Part shown: positions 10,403 through 20,989 of the stretch, piece after piece
How the letters are laid out: the number at the start of each line of letters is the position of its first letter
Numbering within the stretch: the first letter of the stretch is position 1
Assembly (NCBI GenBank): GCA_002007465.1
Contig: LNAC01000018.1
Coordinates: 2,420,732-2,484,731 of the forward strand
DNA: 64,000 nt
Direction: 5' to 3'
DNA from: Ailurus styani
Lineage: Eukaryota; Chordata; Mammalia; Carnivora; Ailuridae
The notes under the pieces: model-generated
Databases searched by the model: none
What the model saw: the letters and a program-made list of their open reading frames with translations, nothing else
Told to the model about the DNA's origin: nothing
Position numbers and translations under genes: made by a program

Positions 10403-12002
10403 GTGAGTGCACCTCAGACCTGGGGGAGGGGTGGGGGAACTCGGGGAGCCAGGTGGTAAAAATGGGCTCTTGACCACAGCCCCTCTCTGGGCTCCTGCTT
10501 CCACGTCTGTCTAGTGGGGACGGTGACAGTGCTTTGTGATAGCCTCTCTGTCACCAGGAAGCCAGACCTGAATGCCCCCTCCATTCTCAGGCTCCTCTGC
10601 CCTACCTCCCGGAAGCCCAGTGCCACCGTGAAGCCCAATAGAACCCACCTGTAATATCAAGCCCAGAGAGTCCTGCGGGCCTCAGTTTCCTCCTTTGTGA
10701 CATTGGGACAGTCCCTGCTTGTCTCCCTCTCAGGAGATGGTGAGGATCTAGAAGGAGGGAAAGAGGCTTCATAAACTATAAAGCGCTATGAAGGTGACAG
10801 GGACAGATAAGGGGTAAGTCTCTTGCCTGGTTTCTTTGTGTCTCTCAGAGCTCTGAAATGTGCTGTTTCAGAGGACTCAGGTCTCAGTCAGGCCCTACTT
10901 CTCTGTCACTTCTGCCCTGGGGCAGGCTCCCCCTGAGCATCTGTGGGTGTCATAGGAAGGACTGGACCCTTCTCTGATGGGAAGCTTGCCTCCTAGGGCC
11001 AGTTCCCTAGAGTCCGCCCCTGGGTCCGTCCCCGGCCCAGTGGAATGGGTCGACCAGGGCCAATCTGTATGGCCCCTGAGGACGGGATGGAAAAGAATGA
11101 GTGGCAACCACAGCAAGAAGGAAAGTGGTTCGACACGCAGAGGGCTTCCTGCCCAGTTCTCCCCGACAGCATGTTAGTGCAGAGGCAACCGTTTGTTGGA
11201 CAACGTGCTTTTCCAAGTAAGAGACGTACACAGCTCTGTCAGTCTCTTACGTCTTGAGAGATAGGGCCATTTATGCCCCCTTTCTAAGAACGCAGAAGCT
11301 CCAGGATGTCATGTAAAGTCCCCAAGGTCCCCCAGCCCACTGAGCTGCAGAGCTGTCATTCCTTGAGCGGAATGGGTCAGCTTCGTGTTCCTCTCTAGAG
11401 GCAGGGGTGTGGACCATACAACCTCTCAGAAGCCCTCCAACAAATATGACTCGATTCCTGACCATGTGCTAGGTACTGCCCTAGGAGCTGCAGAGGACCC
11501 TGGGACATCTGAGACTGTCCCAGCCCTCAGTGAGACAGTAACGACAACCTCTATGAATTGCAGCTGCATTCCCAAACTCATACGCCTATAGGAACCAAGC
11601 CGGTAACAGAAAGGCATCAAGTAGGCATCCAGTAAGGCAGCAGGGAATGGTGGGGACTGTGGCAAACAGAACCATGCTCTTTCTAGAGGGGACAGCTTTC
11701 TCCTCTAATCAGTTGTTGTCGAGTGGGAATAGAGGCCTGATGTGACCAAAGAAACCAGATGTCCACATTTTATGCTAATCTGTTATGTAAATTTTGGTAA
11801 CAAACTCAACATTTTTAAAAATAGCCACTGTACAAGCCAAATCAGTACGCAGCCTATGGGCTGTGACACCAAGTGGTATGCTTCCCTGCACCTCCCCTGA
11901 GGTGAGCTGCTCCGCCTGATCGGGGACAGCCCGGTGTGTGGGTACAGGGAGGGAGGCCGGGCAGAAAGCATGCAGCCTCACCTCCCCCACGGGCCTCTTC
12001 AG
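10403..12002 (+). other. CLN6: CLN6 intron 6
   Basis: This 1.6 kb intron has no assigned repeats apart from weak old-repeat resemblance around 11370-11480. No other feature was recognised. The acceptor is CCTCTTCAG. Confidence 0.8.
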
Positions 12003-12273
12003 GTACCTGGTCACCGAGGGCCAGATCTTCATCCTCTTCATCTTCACCTTCTTCGCCATGCTGGCCCTCGTCCTGCACCAGAAGCGCAAGTGCCTCTTCC
12101 TGGACAGCAACGGCCTCTTCCTCTTCCACTCCTTCGCCCTCACCCTCCTGCTTGTGGCACTGTGGGTCGCCTGGCTGTGGAATGACCCTGTGCTCAGGAA
12201 GAAGTACCCGGGTGTCATCTATGTCCCCGAGCCCTGGGCCTTCTACACCCTCCACATCAGCAGCCGACGCTGA
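12003..12273 (+). CDS. CLN6: CLN6 exon 7 (last coding exon)
   Basis: This exon is 271 bp. It finishes Trp222, encodes residues 223-311 and ends in TGA at 12271-12273. It starts [20 protein letters not shown], contains a second span [16 protein letters not shown], and ends in the tail [20 protein letters not shown]. The C-terminus ends SSRR. Length and phase equal human exon 7. Confidence 0.97.
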
Positions 12274-12433
12274 GTCCCTGGCACCAGCTGCCAGTGCTCT
12301 GCCTGGCAGGCGATGGGCCAGAGAGTGTGTCTGAGCAGGGGGATGCGTGCATGTGTGCGTGTGGGCGCCTACGTGTGTGTCCGCCATGCGTGTGCAGTCG
12401 TCACACTGGTAGGGATAGACGTGCACATGGACG

Positions 12434-12435
<2 letters not shown>

Positions 12436-12467
<32 letters not shown>
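12436..12467 (+). repeat. (TG)16 microsatellite in CLN6 3'UTR
   Basis: About 32 bases of uninterrupted TG follow a more irregular TG/CG-rich stretch (12325-12420). In the CLN6 mRNA it would read (UG)n. Confidence 0.95.
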
Positions 12468-12469
<2 letters not shown>

Positions 12470-13627
12470 CTGGTAACAGAACATTAGGGTACACATTGTG
12501 CATGTGGACAGGGGTGTGAGTGTGTTTGTGTGCACGCACGTGCACACCTATATGCAGAATGCCTCATCGTAATATGCGATTATTTGGATCAAGTTTCTCT
12601 TTGGTTTGGACCTTTCAGGCTGGGATATAATTTGAGGCCATGTGTCCAGGCCAAGGTCTGGGCCCTGCCTTCTCGTGCACCTGACTGGAGTCAGGCACCC
12701 TCACTGCTCAGGGCTGGTCTCTTCCTGGGGTGGCTTCTGGTAGCCAGGCTGGGTAGGCCTGGTGGGTGGGGCAGCAGCCATGAGGGGACTGGACATGTCA
12801 CCTGCCACCCGGCTCACCCCTCAGACCTTCCCTGACCCTGGAGGCCAGATTACAAAGGTTAAGTTAACTTTCAGCGTATTGTTGAGCAAAGCACATCCCT
12901 CCTCTGGGCCTCATTTGCACTAGCTGGGACCAGGACCCAAAGTGTGTCCGTGGGCTGGTTGTTGGGGCAGCCTTGGGATGGACGGTTCGTTCTCTCCTGT
13001 CACTGCCCTCTGCTACCCCAGGAGGGGTATGTGCACCCACACCCTCGCCCAAACTCAGGTCACGCAGAGTGCCGCGCCGCCCCAACCCTGGAGAGCCAGA
13101 GGCCAGCCCACTCCTGTGCCCGCGGCTTCCCTCTGCCAGAAGCTGTCTCCCTGCTCCCCGCCAGAACTGTGGCACCCCCTCCCGGCAGCCTGACCAGGCT
13201 GTCTGAGCTGCAGCTGGAGCCTGCGTTCTCAAGCACTTGCAGTGTTCCCTGAGCCCCACGACGGGGCCAGCGGCCTTTGGGGGATGTTGGGAGGGGGATC
13301 AGGAGACTCTCCCCCATAGGCCTTGTCTCAGCCTGAATCTCATGCCTTCTGCTCGTGGCCCTGCTTCCAGAAAAGGGAAGCTTCATTCCCAGCAGGACAC
13401 CCTGGGCCCGCCTGCCCACATGGCTGCCGGCTCCAGTCTCATTTCCCAGCCAGCGCTGGCTCCATGAGCTTGTGGGTCTCAGGGGCCTCCTGCCTTGCCT
13501 GGGCCCTGCCTCCTCTCCTGTGTTCTCAGGGAGTCCCGTGCCTCAGATGCTCCTTTCATGTTGGGGCCCCTCACCAGCCCCCTTAGAGGTCCCCCAGCCC
13601 CGGGTCCCATGGGCAGAGAGAGGTGTG

Positions 13628-13633
13628 AATAAA
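13628..13633 (+). other. CLN6: CLN6 poly(A) signal AATAAA
   Basis: This is the first AATAAA downstream of the CLN6 stop (GTGTGAATAAAGACC). A GT-rich stretch follows within about 40 bases, fitting a downstream element. Confidence 0.75.
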
Positions 13634-14401
13634 GACCAGTGTGGAGCCCAACCTGGCTGGCGGCTGCTTCTCCCTCTGGGTGTGAACTGGGGCGGCAGGA
13701 GGGAGGACCCCGGGGCAGGGGAGAGAGTGGCCGGCGTGAGGGCTCTCAGTGGCTGAGAACAGGCACTGCCACAACCCATTGGTCTTCCGTGCCACCTGGT
13801 GGGATGCTGGGGGTGGGGGGCAAAAAGGGCCTCCTCCCCGTCAGTCCCAGCTCTCCTCAGAGGAGGCCGGGACGTATGAGGGGTGGAGAGCCAGGAGAGT
13901 GCCTGTCCAGGCCTGCCTCTCAGAGATGGCCCCTCAGGCCTCCCAGCTCTGCTGCTGGCCCATTCCAGAGGCTGAAACAGAGAAGGGTGCCCTTTGGGGG
14001 GAGGTGGGGAGGCGGGTCTGTTGGAGGTTGGCACTGAGCCTTGGGCAAGTCGCTTATTCCCTCGGTGTCTCAGACTCACCACAACCCCCGGGACTCACTG
14101 GGGCTCCTGTTAGCCGACAGCGCAGGAAGGGCCGTGCTGGACGGGATGGTCAATGCTCGCATCTTCGTGGGCTGCGCCCCCACCGGCTCCGTAACCTCGT
14201 TGGATTCCTTCCTTGCCTTGAGGACACTGCTTCTTCCAGCCCTGTCTCTGGCCTGCTCTCCACAGCAGGACTTGCTGGGTGCCTTATGAGCAGGCACAGG
14301 CCTGGTGGTGTGGGGCCTGAAGCTTATACAACTTCGTGGGGTGGGGGGTGGGGTCCCTGTTAAGAAAACAGAAAGAAAAAGTGAATAAAAATTAGGTATG
14401 A

Positions 14402-14621
14402 GGGGCACCTGGATGGCTCAGTTAAGTGTCTGACTCCTGATTTTGGCTCAGGTCACAAGCTCAGGGTCGTGAAATCGAGCCCCTCGTTGGGCTCAGCACT
14501 TAGCTGAGAGTCTGCTTTAGATTCTCTCCCTCCCCCTCCTCCCGGCTCCAGTGCATGCGCATGTGTTCTCACTCGCTCTCTCCATCCCACCCCCGTCTCT
14601 CTAAAATAAATAAAAAAGTAA
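14402..14621 (+). mobile_element. Can-SINE, plus orientation
   Basis: The head GGGCACCTGGATGGCTCAG is followed by GATTTTGGCTCAGGTCAC, a TC-rich run and the tail AAAATAAATAAAAAAG. The flanking repeat AAAAATTAGGTA(T/C)GA occurs before (about 14387-14401) and after (about 14621-14636). Confidence 0.93.
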
Positions 14622-14802
14622 AAAAATTAGGTACGAAAGTGAATGTTTAGAATAGAAATAAATCACAGCAAATTAGTAGAGTCGGAGATTTCTTGTCCTT
14701 CTTGACCGACTCTATTTAGGCAGTTTGTTGGAAACGTTTCCCTAGACATACTTCTTAATTGCAACCTGGCTTCACTCCATCTAGCTAACTGGAGGCTAGT
14801 GG

Positions 14803-14965
14803 TTCTCAAAGTGTGCTCCTGACTGGCAGCATCAGGATGGGAAGAAAATACAAATTCTTGTCCCATTCTAATGGCTGCGGCAGAAACTGGTGATGGGGCC
14901 CTTCAGGTGAACGAAGTCTCAGGCCCCAGGCCATACTGGAGGGGGGGTTTCTATTTTTCACTCTG
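14803..14965 (+). repeat. MER5-like hAT DNA-transposon relic
   Basis: It opens with GGTTCTCAAAGTGTGCTCC and continues with GCAGCATCAGGAT and ACAAATTCTTGTCCCA. This resembles the MER5 group, but it is diverged and the ends are approximate. Confidence 0.5.
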
Positions 14966-15924
14966 AGTTGAGTGTAGCATACACACAACACAGTGAAGTT
15001 TACAGCTCGATGGACTTTTGTAGCCACCCCTCATGGAGCCAACCCTCCCCAAGCAGGTGTTTTAGATCACGCACTGACTGACCTAGACCTAAGAAAAGAC
15101 CTTGTCTCCCCCATGAGCCCCTTCCCAAACACAGGGTCATTCCGAGTGAGCGCTCCAGCCCGGCCCCTCTGCAGGCCTCCCCACGAGCCTCAGCTCTGTC
15201 CCCCCCGCCCCGGCCACCTCCAAGGCCCCACCTGACTGCCTCACTTCTCCCCAAAGGCTGTTAGCAGAAGCTCCCTCCTCTCACGCCTCCTACATCCCCT
15301 GACGAAGAGGAGTCAAACCCTCCAGCAGAAATTCTCTGGGTCTAGAAACAGACGTGAAGAGGTGACTCAGGAGACATCATTTGGGGGAAGAGAGAATCTT
15401 CCATGTGGAGGTGGTCAGGAGAGGAGGGAGGGAGAACAGACCAAGGGCAGGCCCCCTGTCCATGTTGTACACATTGGCAAGAGGTCCCCCTTCCTGCAGG
15501 CACGGGCAGCCCCTCACCAGGTCCCAGGCACCCCCTGTGCAGGGTGCAGCCTGTTCAGCCCTCCGTGGCAGTCCTGACAAGGCGGGTGGCACCCTGGAGC
15601 CGGAGCCAGCCGCTGCGGAGGAAGCAAGGGTGAGACCCGGCTGTGCCCAGGGCGCAGCCCTAAGGGAACCACCCCACTTCCGGGGCGAGGAGATGGGGAC
15701 AGTCAGCAGCTTCTGCTGGGGTTCTGGGGAGAGAAGAGGGAAATGAAGAAGAGGAGCCCTTCTGGCTGGGGGAAGTCACCTAAGAGGCCTCCCTGTGAGC
15801 CCCTCGGGGTAGCTCACCGTGGGGCCTGAGACCCCAGTGCAGGCACCACCCCACCCCTACCCTCAGGGTCCCCGGAAGGAAGGAAGGGGTGAACCGACTG
15901 TGTGCTGGCCCTTTGATTCTCTGG

Positions 15925-16035
15925 ACAGCCTTGGGATGAGGCCCGGCGCAGAAACTGAGGCACAACACAGTGAAATGACGCGCCCAGGTCACTCGGCAAA
16001 CGGACCTGAGGCAAGGATTGGACTCCAGCCGAAGA
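15925..16035 (+). repeat. MIR-like ancient SINE fragment
   Basis: AACTGAGGCACAACACAGTG, GCCCAGGTCACTCGGCAAAC and AGGATTGGACTCCAG follow the order of a MIR core and 3' half. Confidence 0.55.
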
Positions 16036-16453
16036 GCACGGAGCCTGGGCCCCTTCTCCAGAGGGCATCCTAAGGCCGTGGCAGTGGGGGCGCCCATTGC
16101 CGGGCTGTACCATCGTAGCAGGGGTTCCTTCCCGCCCACAGGGTGCTGTGCAATGGGTCCTCTGGAAGAGTGCAAAGCGCCCCACACCTAGGAGGACTTG
16201 TCAGCCCCCAGCCTAGCCCCAGGGGAGAGACAAGAAAGGTTCCCCTGCGGCACCCCCTTTCTGGGTGTCACCGACGCCCCCGTCCGCGGAGGGCCCCCCA
16301 GGAAGGAACCGCGGCGTGTGTCCACTTGCTAGAGTGGTGGGGGAGCCCCCTGCAGCCCCATTTACTCACAGTGGAAGCCGCGCGGACAACCGGGGCACCC
16401 GGGCGCTGGGGGAGCTGGAATCTGACCCGGGGCGGGCGCCGGGCCTGGTCTCC

Positions 16454-16474
16454 ATGGCAGCGGCGGATTTATGA
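16454..16474 (+). pseudogene. CALML4: Disabled upstream start of the long CALML4 isoform
   Basis: An ATG at 16454 reads MAAADL and then TGA (16472-16474), in frame with the CALML4 ATG 132 bases downstream. From memory the human long isoform begins MAAEHLLPGPPP, so TGA sits where a Leu codon (TTG) is expected. The codons after it (PGPPP) still match that frame. As it stands this is a seven-codon upstream ORF, not an N-terminal extension. Confidence 0.7.
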
Positions 16475-16585
16475 CCGGGGCCTCCGCCCCGCTCGGCGGC
16501 CTTTGGACTTGCAGCCAGGAGGAAGGGGACCGAGCGGGCAGTCGTGGGAGCCTCGAGCCCACAGGCGACAGCCCGGGGCCCCAGG

Positions 16586-16588
16586 ATG
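16586..16588 (+). CDS. CALML4: CALML4 coding exon 1 (ATG only)
   Basis: The start codon is the last three bases of the first exon (CCCAGGATG|GTGAGT). The next exon begins with G, so the spliced context is AGGATGG, a strong Kozak match (A at -3, G at +4). The exon extends upstream as 5'UTR to an unresolved start, roughly 16440. Confidence 0.88.
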
Positions 16589-16680
16589 GTGAGTCGTGGA
16601 GCCTGGCTTTCCGGGGCTGGGGGTACGGGAGGCGCCTTCCCCGGCTCGCCTCCCTGACTGTCTTCCTCTCTCTCATCCAG

Positions 16681-16711
16681 GCCAAGTTCCTTTCCCAGGA
16701 CCAAATTAATG
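16681..16711 (+). CDS. CALML4: CALML4 coding exon 2
   Basis: This 31 bp microexon encodes AKFLSQDQIN plus the first base of a Glu codon. The acceptor is CTCATCCAG and the donor GTAGGT. The residues match the conserved N-terminus of CALML4, with the calmodulin-like 'LSxDQIxEYKE' start. Confidence 0.93.
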
Positions 16712-17721
16712 GTAGGTTGGCTTTGCTCTTTAATTAGCAACTCGCAGCAAAATGTGGGTCTCATTAGGCAATTTGCTCTGCTCGTTTTTTCTCTGGGAGG
16801 GAAGGAGGGCGGCTGGTGGGAGAGCCGGGCCCACCCACGGGCAGGGGGCCGCCTGCTGCGGGGAACAGCACTAGCCGTGGCGGTGGGGGTAGGGCTCAGA
16901 GGTGGAAGTGGGGGTGTTACCTTTGTCAGTGGGACTTACCGTGGGGAGATGGGAGAGGCCGCCCCCTAGGTGCTTCTCCAGGACCGGACAGCTGGATTTG
17001 GGAGGGATGGGAGATGGGGCCTGCGGCCATTAACCGGCTGTGGCTGAGAGCCCTGGTCTGCAGTCTCCGGCAGGCACTTCTACTCTCTGGGCCTCAGTGG
17101 TCCCATCTGTGAAATGGGGGTGGGCTGAGGTGGCCTCTGCAGTCCCCTGTGCCCTGACATCAAGCCGTGTTTGGGGCACTTACTGCCCGAGGCCTCTAGC
17201 CGGCCCGCCGCCGCCCAGCCGACCTCAGTGTAGCACAGCATGGAGTTGTGTTTCTAGAAGGCCAGGAGGGGAGAGTTGGGTTACACAGAACCCAGGGCCT
17301 GGCAGAGCCCAACTAGGGTCCCATGGGGGCTGGAGGTTTGCTTAAAGTTTCTTGGGCAGGAATGCCAGAGTTCTGGGTCCCCGGAGTTTGGACTAGAGTG
17401 GTCGGGGGTGGGGGCTTAAGGCTCCAGACGAGTACTTTATCTTAGATGGCTCGCCATCCTCACCCCAAGAAGAAAGCCAGAGCAGGGACTGTGAAAACAT
17501 AAGGCCCAGGGCAATGGCCTCTCTTGCCCACGTCTAAGGGCAGACTGAATGGTAACTCGAGGCTGGAGTCCAGCCGTCAGCCTCAGGAACCCCCCTCCAC
17601 CATCCCACACCTAGTCCTGAGGCTCAGCGACCCTCCCTTCTGGGATCTGTGGAAGTCCCAGAAGGGAAGAAGGGACGCTTCCCTTCGAATCCCTGTATCT
17701 GACATTAAGAAAGCAGCGACT

Positions 17722-17888
17722 TGGGCACCTGGGTGGCTCAGTTGGTTAAGCAACCGCCTTCAGCTCAGGTCATGATCCTGGAGTCCTGGGATGGAGTCCC
17801 GCATCGGGCTCCCGGCTCCTCGGGGAGTCTGCTTCTCCCTCTGACCTTCTCCCCTCTTATGCTCTCTCTCTCAAATAAATAAATAAAC

Positions 17889-17927
<39 letters not shown>

Positions 17928-17941
17928 AGGAGAAAGAAAGA
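17722..17941 (+). mobile_element. Can-SINE with expanded (GAAA)n tail
   Basis: The head GGGCACCTGGGTGGCTCAGT and the body are complete. The tail CAAATAAATAAATAAACAG runs into (GAAA)n at 17890-17948. A flanking repeat is visible with mismatches: AAGAAAGCAGCGACT at 17707-17721 and AAGAAAGTGGCCACT at 17942-17956. Confidence 0.93.
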
Positions 17942-17948
17942 AAGAAAG
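17890..17948 (+). repeat. (GAAA)n microsatellite
   Basis: About 14 units of GAAA with one GG interruption, grown from the poly(A) end of the adjacent Can-SINE. Confidence 0.95.
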
Positions 17949-19755
17949 TGGCCACTGATGTTTCATGAATGAGAGACTGCACAGAGGTAGCCCACCAGAG
18001 TGAGAAGGGCGGGGGTCTTGGAGGCAGCAGACTGGGGGCCCAGTCACCTCTGAGCCTCAGCATTCTCCTCTGTGAAGCAGGGAGACTGACACTGAGAGCA
18101 AGGGGCAGAGAGGATGTCTCAAACACACGACGCTGGGCCTGGCTCAGGCCAGGTGTCACCCAGACTCACTCTAGCTAGCATGAGCTGGGGGGTTCGAATA
18201 TTTTGAGCTGCTTGTTAAAATCAGCCACTATTAAATAACATAGCATTAAACAGTGTTTCAACCCCTGCATCTATACAGTGAATGTTTTCAAATAACCGTA
18301 TTGCACAATCACCAGTGCCATAGATTTGAAAGAGGTTTCAGTTTAATGAATGTAATTTGTACAAGGGTGAGAAATAGTGTAATGGTAGCTCACTTACCAG
18401 ATTTAATGACAATACATTCATTGGCATGCAGCCTCCCCCGGCGAACCATGGTTGAATGCAAACTGTAGGCGGGCAAAGGACATGAGAGTTGGCAAAACTC
18501 ACCCGTGCCAGTCAGACGGCTAGAACGGAACTTATAAAGAATAGTGCACATTGTATCATTACTTATAAATGGTGTGCTACACGTCCTTTATGTCTGTAAA
18601 AGTCGTAATCAACTTGTGTACATACATCATCAGAGCTGGTTGTTAAACCTGCACCAGCACACACTGTTATCCTAGGCGTCTCTCCTGCCCCAGGGCCTTT
18701 GCATTCTCGAAGGGAAGACCTGAGGGGGATTTTTAACCAATTTATTCTTTCCTTCACCAAATACGAGTCCTTTCTTTGTGCCAGCCCAGGTCTAGGCGCT
18801 AAGACATGGCAGCGAACGAGACAGACAAAATCCATTTGCTCACTCACACTCAAGGGAGGAGGGGGACAACAAAAGCAGTAACATATATAGGAGGTTAAAG
18901 GGCCTGGCCGTCAGAAGAAAAGGCCAGAAAGGGGGGGAGCAGGGAGGTGTGGGGGTCATGGGGGCTGGAGAGCGGCTGCAAGAACAGCCTGCTGGCCTGT
19001 TCCAGCCCTGGAGTCCCCGTTCAGATCTGGCCTGCCAGGTCTTTCGATGGTATATTTGCCAATGTAGGAAGATAGAACGTTGTTTTATCTAACAGTTTGT
19101 TAGGAGATGGGACTCCGTTTGCCCCTGGCCCTGCTGCTGGCAGGGGCGTGGTCCCAGTTATTAATCCACGTGGGAGAGGAAGATTGCCCGTCTGTAAAGC
19201 CTGGCCAATTCCAGGTCCCAGGAGTGTGAGGCCCCCCTTCCAGCAGGGGCGCCAGGCAGGGACAACTGTCATAGGTTGGGTCTCAGGGGGCAAACTCAGC
19301 AGACAAGGTGGGTGGCCATGAGAGGTCCCCAGGAAGGGTGCTGGGGGAGTTTTAAGCCCTACATGCAGGGTGCCCCCCTCCATCAGTGATGGCACCACCC
19401 CCACTGGCACGGGGCCCTCTTGGAGGGAATTAGGTTTTGCAGGAACCAAAGGTGGGATCTTAGGCCGGGCTCTGGTGCTGCTTCTCCTGGGCCACTTCAG
19501 TTCCTGCCCCCTTGTCATGTCTGCGTTCTGGCCCTCTCCAAACCCAGGCTCTGGAAAGTTCTGAAAGGACTAGACTTTCCCCTTCAACCTCTCCACAGGC
19601 ACAAAGGTGGCTAATTGTCCCTAAACCCCACCAGGGAAGCTGTCGTTTATTAGCAGCGCCCCTGAAATCCTCAAGGAGAGGCCTTCATTGGGGAACAAGA
19701 AGGGGCCCTTAGGGCAGGAGCTGGGGGCCTTCCTTCAGCCTCCCCCTACTCCCTT

Positions 19756-19769
19756 CTGCCCTCTGGTGG
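19756..19769 (-). promoter_or_regulatory. CTCF-like core motif, reverse
   Basis: The + strand reads CTGCCCTCTGGTGG, so the - strand is CCACCAGAGGGCAG, a full match to the CTCF core. It faces the forward motifs in CLN6 introns 4 and 5. The motif is seen; binding is inferred. Confidence 0.55.
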
Positions 19770-20689
19770 CCTCTGCTGGGAATCCAGGATCAGAGTGGCC
19801 TGGGTGGAGCGCTGCTTCGGGGACCAGACTGCCTCCCCCAACCAACCCCCATCCCCAGGCCCTCAGCCGCCCCAGCCTTCAGGAGCCCCTCCACACAAGG
19901 GGAACAGTAGAGGCACCGCATCGGGCATCACAGGGGCATGGCAGGATGAAACAAGGGCCTGGGGGAAGTAGTGTGAGCCTGTGTTGGGTTTGGTATTAGC
20001 AGCTGAGGAGCAACTGGCGCGGGCTTCCAAGGCACCAGCCAGGTGGTGTGAGGAACAGGGGAGCTGGGTGCTGAGAGGCCCCGATGGGGCTCTGCCGTGG
20101 GCCTCAGGGGTTGGAGAGTCACCGGGGTAGCTCTCGACCAATTCTGCTGGCAGCCCCTCCCCAGCCTGTATGGAAATCTGGGTGGTGGGGCCCAGGCATC
20201 TCCCCCAGCTCCCTGCTGGCCTCACCGTGCCCCCAGGGCAGGGAGCTGGGCTCTGCTCTGCCACGAGATTGGGACTAGAGGAGCCTTAGCTCTGGCAGCC
20301 ATTGCATCTCCTCCGGGGAGGAAGGGGTGGGGAGAGCAGCCAGCCAGATTCAGTCAGAGCCTGGGAGATCCCCTGAAGCATTTAAGAACAGGACCAGGGC
20401 TGTGTCAGAGGACAGCCTGAGGGTTCAGCAGCCTGGAGGTGGCGGGCTAGAGAGTGGACACAGCAGTGCCCACAGATGTAATGATAACTGGACAGCCATC
20501 CTCCGCCAGGCCTTCCCAGAGGGGGATTTCTGCTCCTCTCAGTAACCCAGAGGCATTATTTCCCTGGTTTCCCACATAAGCTGTCTTTGCAAAGGTACCC
20601 TAGAGTCTGCATGCCCTGCTTTAGACTCCTGGTCTCCAAAGGCTGGCCCTGGAGGGTAGGGTTGCTTTCCGTTGGTTTTAGTCAGTTAC

Positions 20690-20797
20690 GGAAGGGGAGA
20701 AAAGAGGAGAGCCGAAAAGAGAAGGAAGGGTGGAGGGAGAAGCAGGAAGGGAGAGAGAGGGAGGAGGCAGAAGGGAAGTCAGGAGGGGGAGGAGATA
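20690..20797 (+). repeat. Purine-rich tract 1
   Basis: About 100 bases are almost entirely A/G (GAAGGAAGGGTGGAGGGAGA and similar), just left of the palindromic MITE. Confidence 0.85.
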
Positions 20798-20985
20798 AGG
20801 TCGCCAGATAAAAATACAGCCACCCAGTTAAATTTGGATTTCAGATAAACAACAAAAACTTTTTAGTGCAAGTATATCCCATGCAAAATGTGGGACATAC
20901 TTATACTAAAAATGCACTCGTTATTTATCTGAAATTCAGTTTCACTTGGCAGCCCTGAATTTTTATTTGCTGTATCTGGAAACTC
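20798..20985. mobile_element. Palindromic MITE-like DNA element (MER53 type)
   Basis: The ends are complementary: GTCGCCAGATAAAAATACAG at the left and TTTTTATTTGCTGTATCTGG at the right. The middle folds around CCCATGCAAAATGTGGGA with arms TTTAGTGCAAGTAT and ATACTTATACTAAAAA. A near-perfect hairpin of about 190 bases results. The family name MER53 is from memory. Confidence 0.75.
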
Positions 20986-20989
20986 TAAG

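Larger units (their letters stand above)
1..13655 (+). other. CLN6: CLN6 gene, partial (exons 2-7, exon 1 outside window)
   Basis: CLN6 encodes a polytopic endoplasmic-reticulum membrane protein needed for normal lysosome function. Loss causes variant late-infantile neuronal ceroid lipofuscinosis, and the protein is reported to work with CLN8 in ER export of lysosomal enzymes (established knowledge). Six consecutive exons with canonical acceptors and GTGAGT/GTAAAG donors join without frame breaks into 853 coding bases. Adding the 83 bases expected in exon 1 gives 936, exactly the 311-codon human length. The protein has several hydrophobic spans, for example [12 protein letters not shown] in exon 6 and [15 protein letters not shown] in exon 7. 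The gene end is set by an AATAAA in the 3'UTR. CALML4 follows on the same strand about 2.8 kb downstream. No frameshift or premature stop is seen. Identification is very secure; the promoter and residues 1-28 cannot be judged here. Confidence 0.97.
12274..13655 (+). other. CLN6: CLN6 3'UTR
   Basis: The region between the stop and the AATAAA at 13628-13633 is about 1.4 kb, GC-rich and repeat-poor except for the (TG)n tract at 12436-12467. The end is inferred from the poly(A) signal, with cleavage expected about 15-25 bases downstream. Confidence 0.8.
13656..16240. other. CLN6-CALML4 intergenic region
   Basis: GC-rich in most parts, with no coding exon recognised. It contains a Can-SINE at 14402-14621, a diverged hAT-type relic around 14803-14965 and a MIR-like stretch at about 15925-16035. 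Confidence 0.75.
16240..16600 (+). promoter_or_regulatory. CALML4: Probable CALML4 promoter / CpG-rich 5' region
   Basis: CpG density rises here (CACCGACGCCCCCGTCCGCG, CCGCGCGGACAACCGGGGCA) and the first CALML4 exon lies at its end. No TATA box is obvious. The transcription start is not resolved. Assignment is by position and composition only. Confidence 0.45.

Noticed and set aside
16471..16737. Alternative ATG at 16471 as the CALML4 start
   Set aside because: It is not in frame with exon 2 of CALML4, and its frame runs through the GTGAGT donor.
17890..17948. CRISPR-like or tandem array
   Set aside because: It is a simple (GAAA)n microsatellite grown from a SINE tail.
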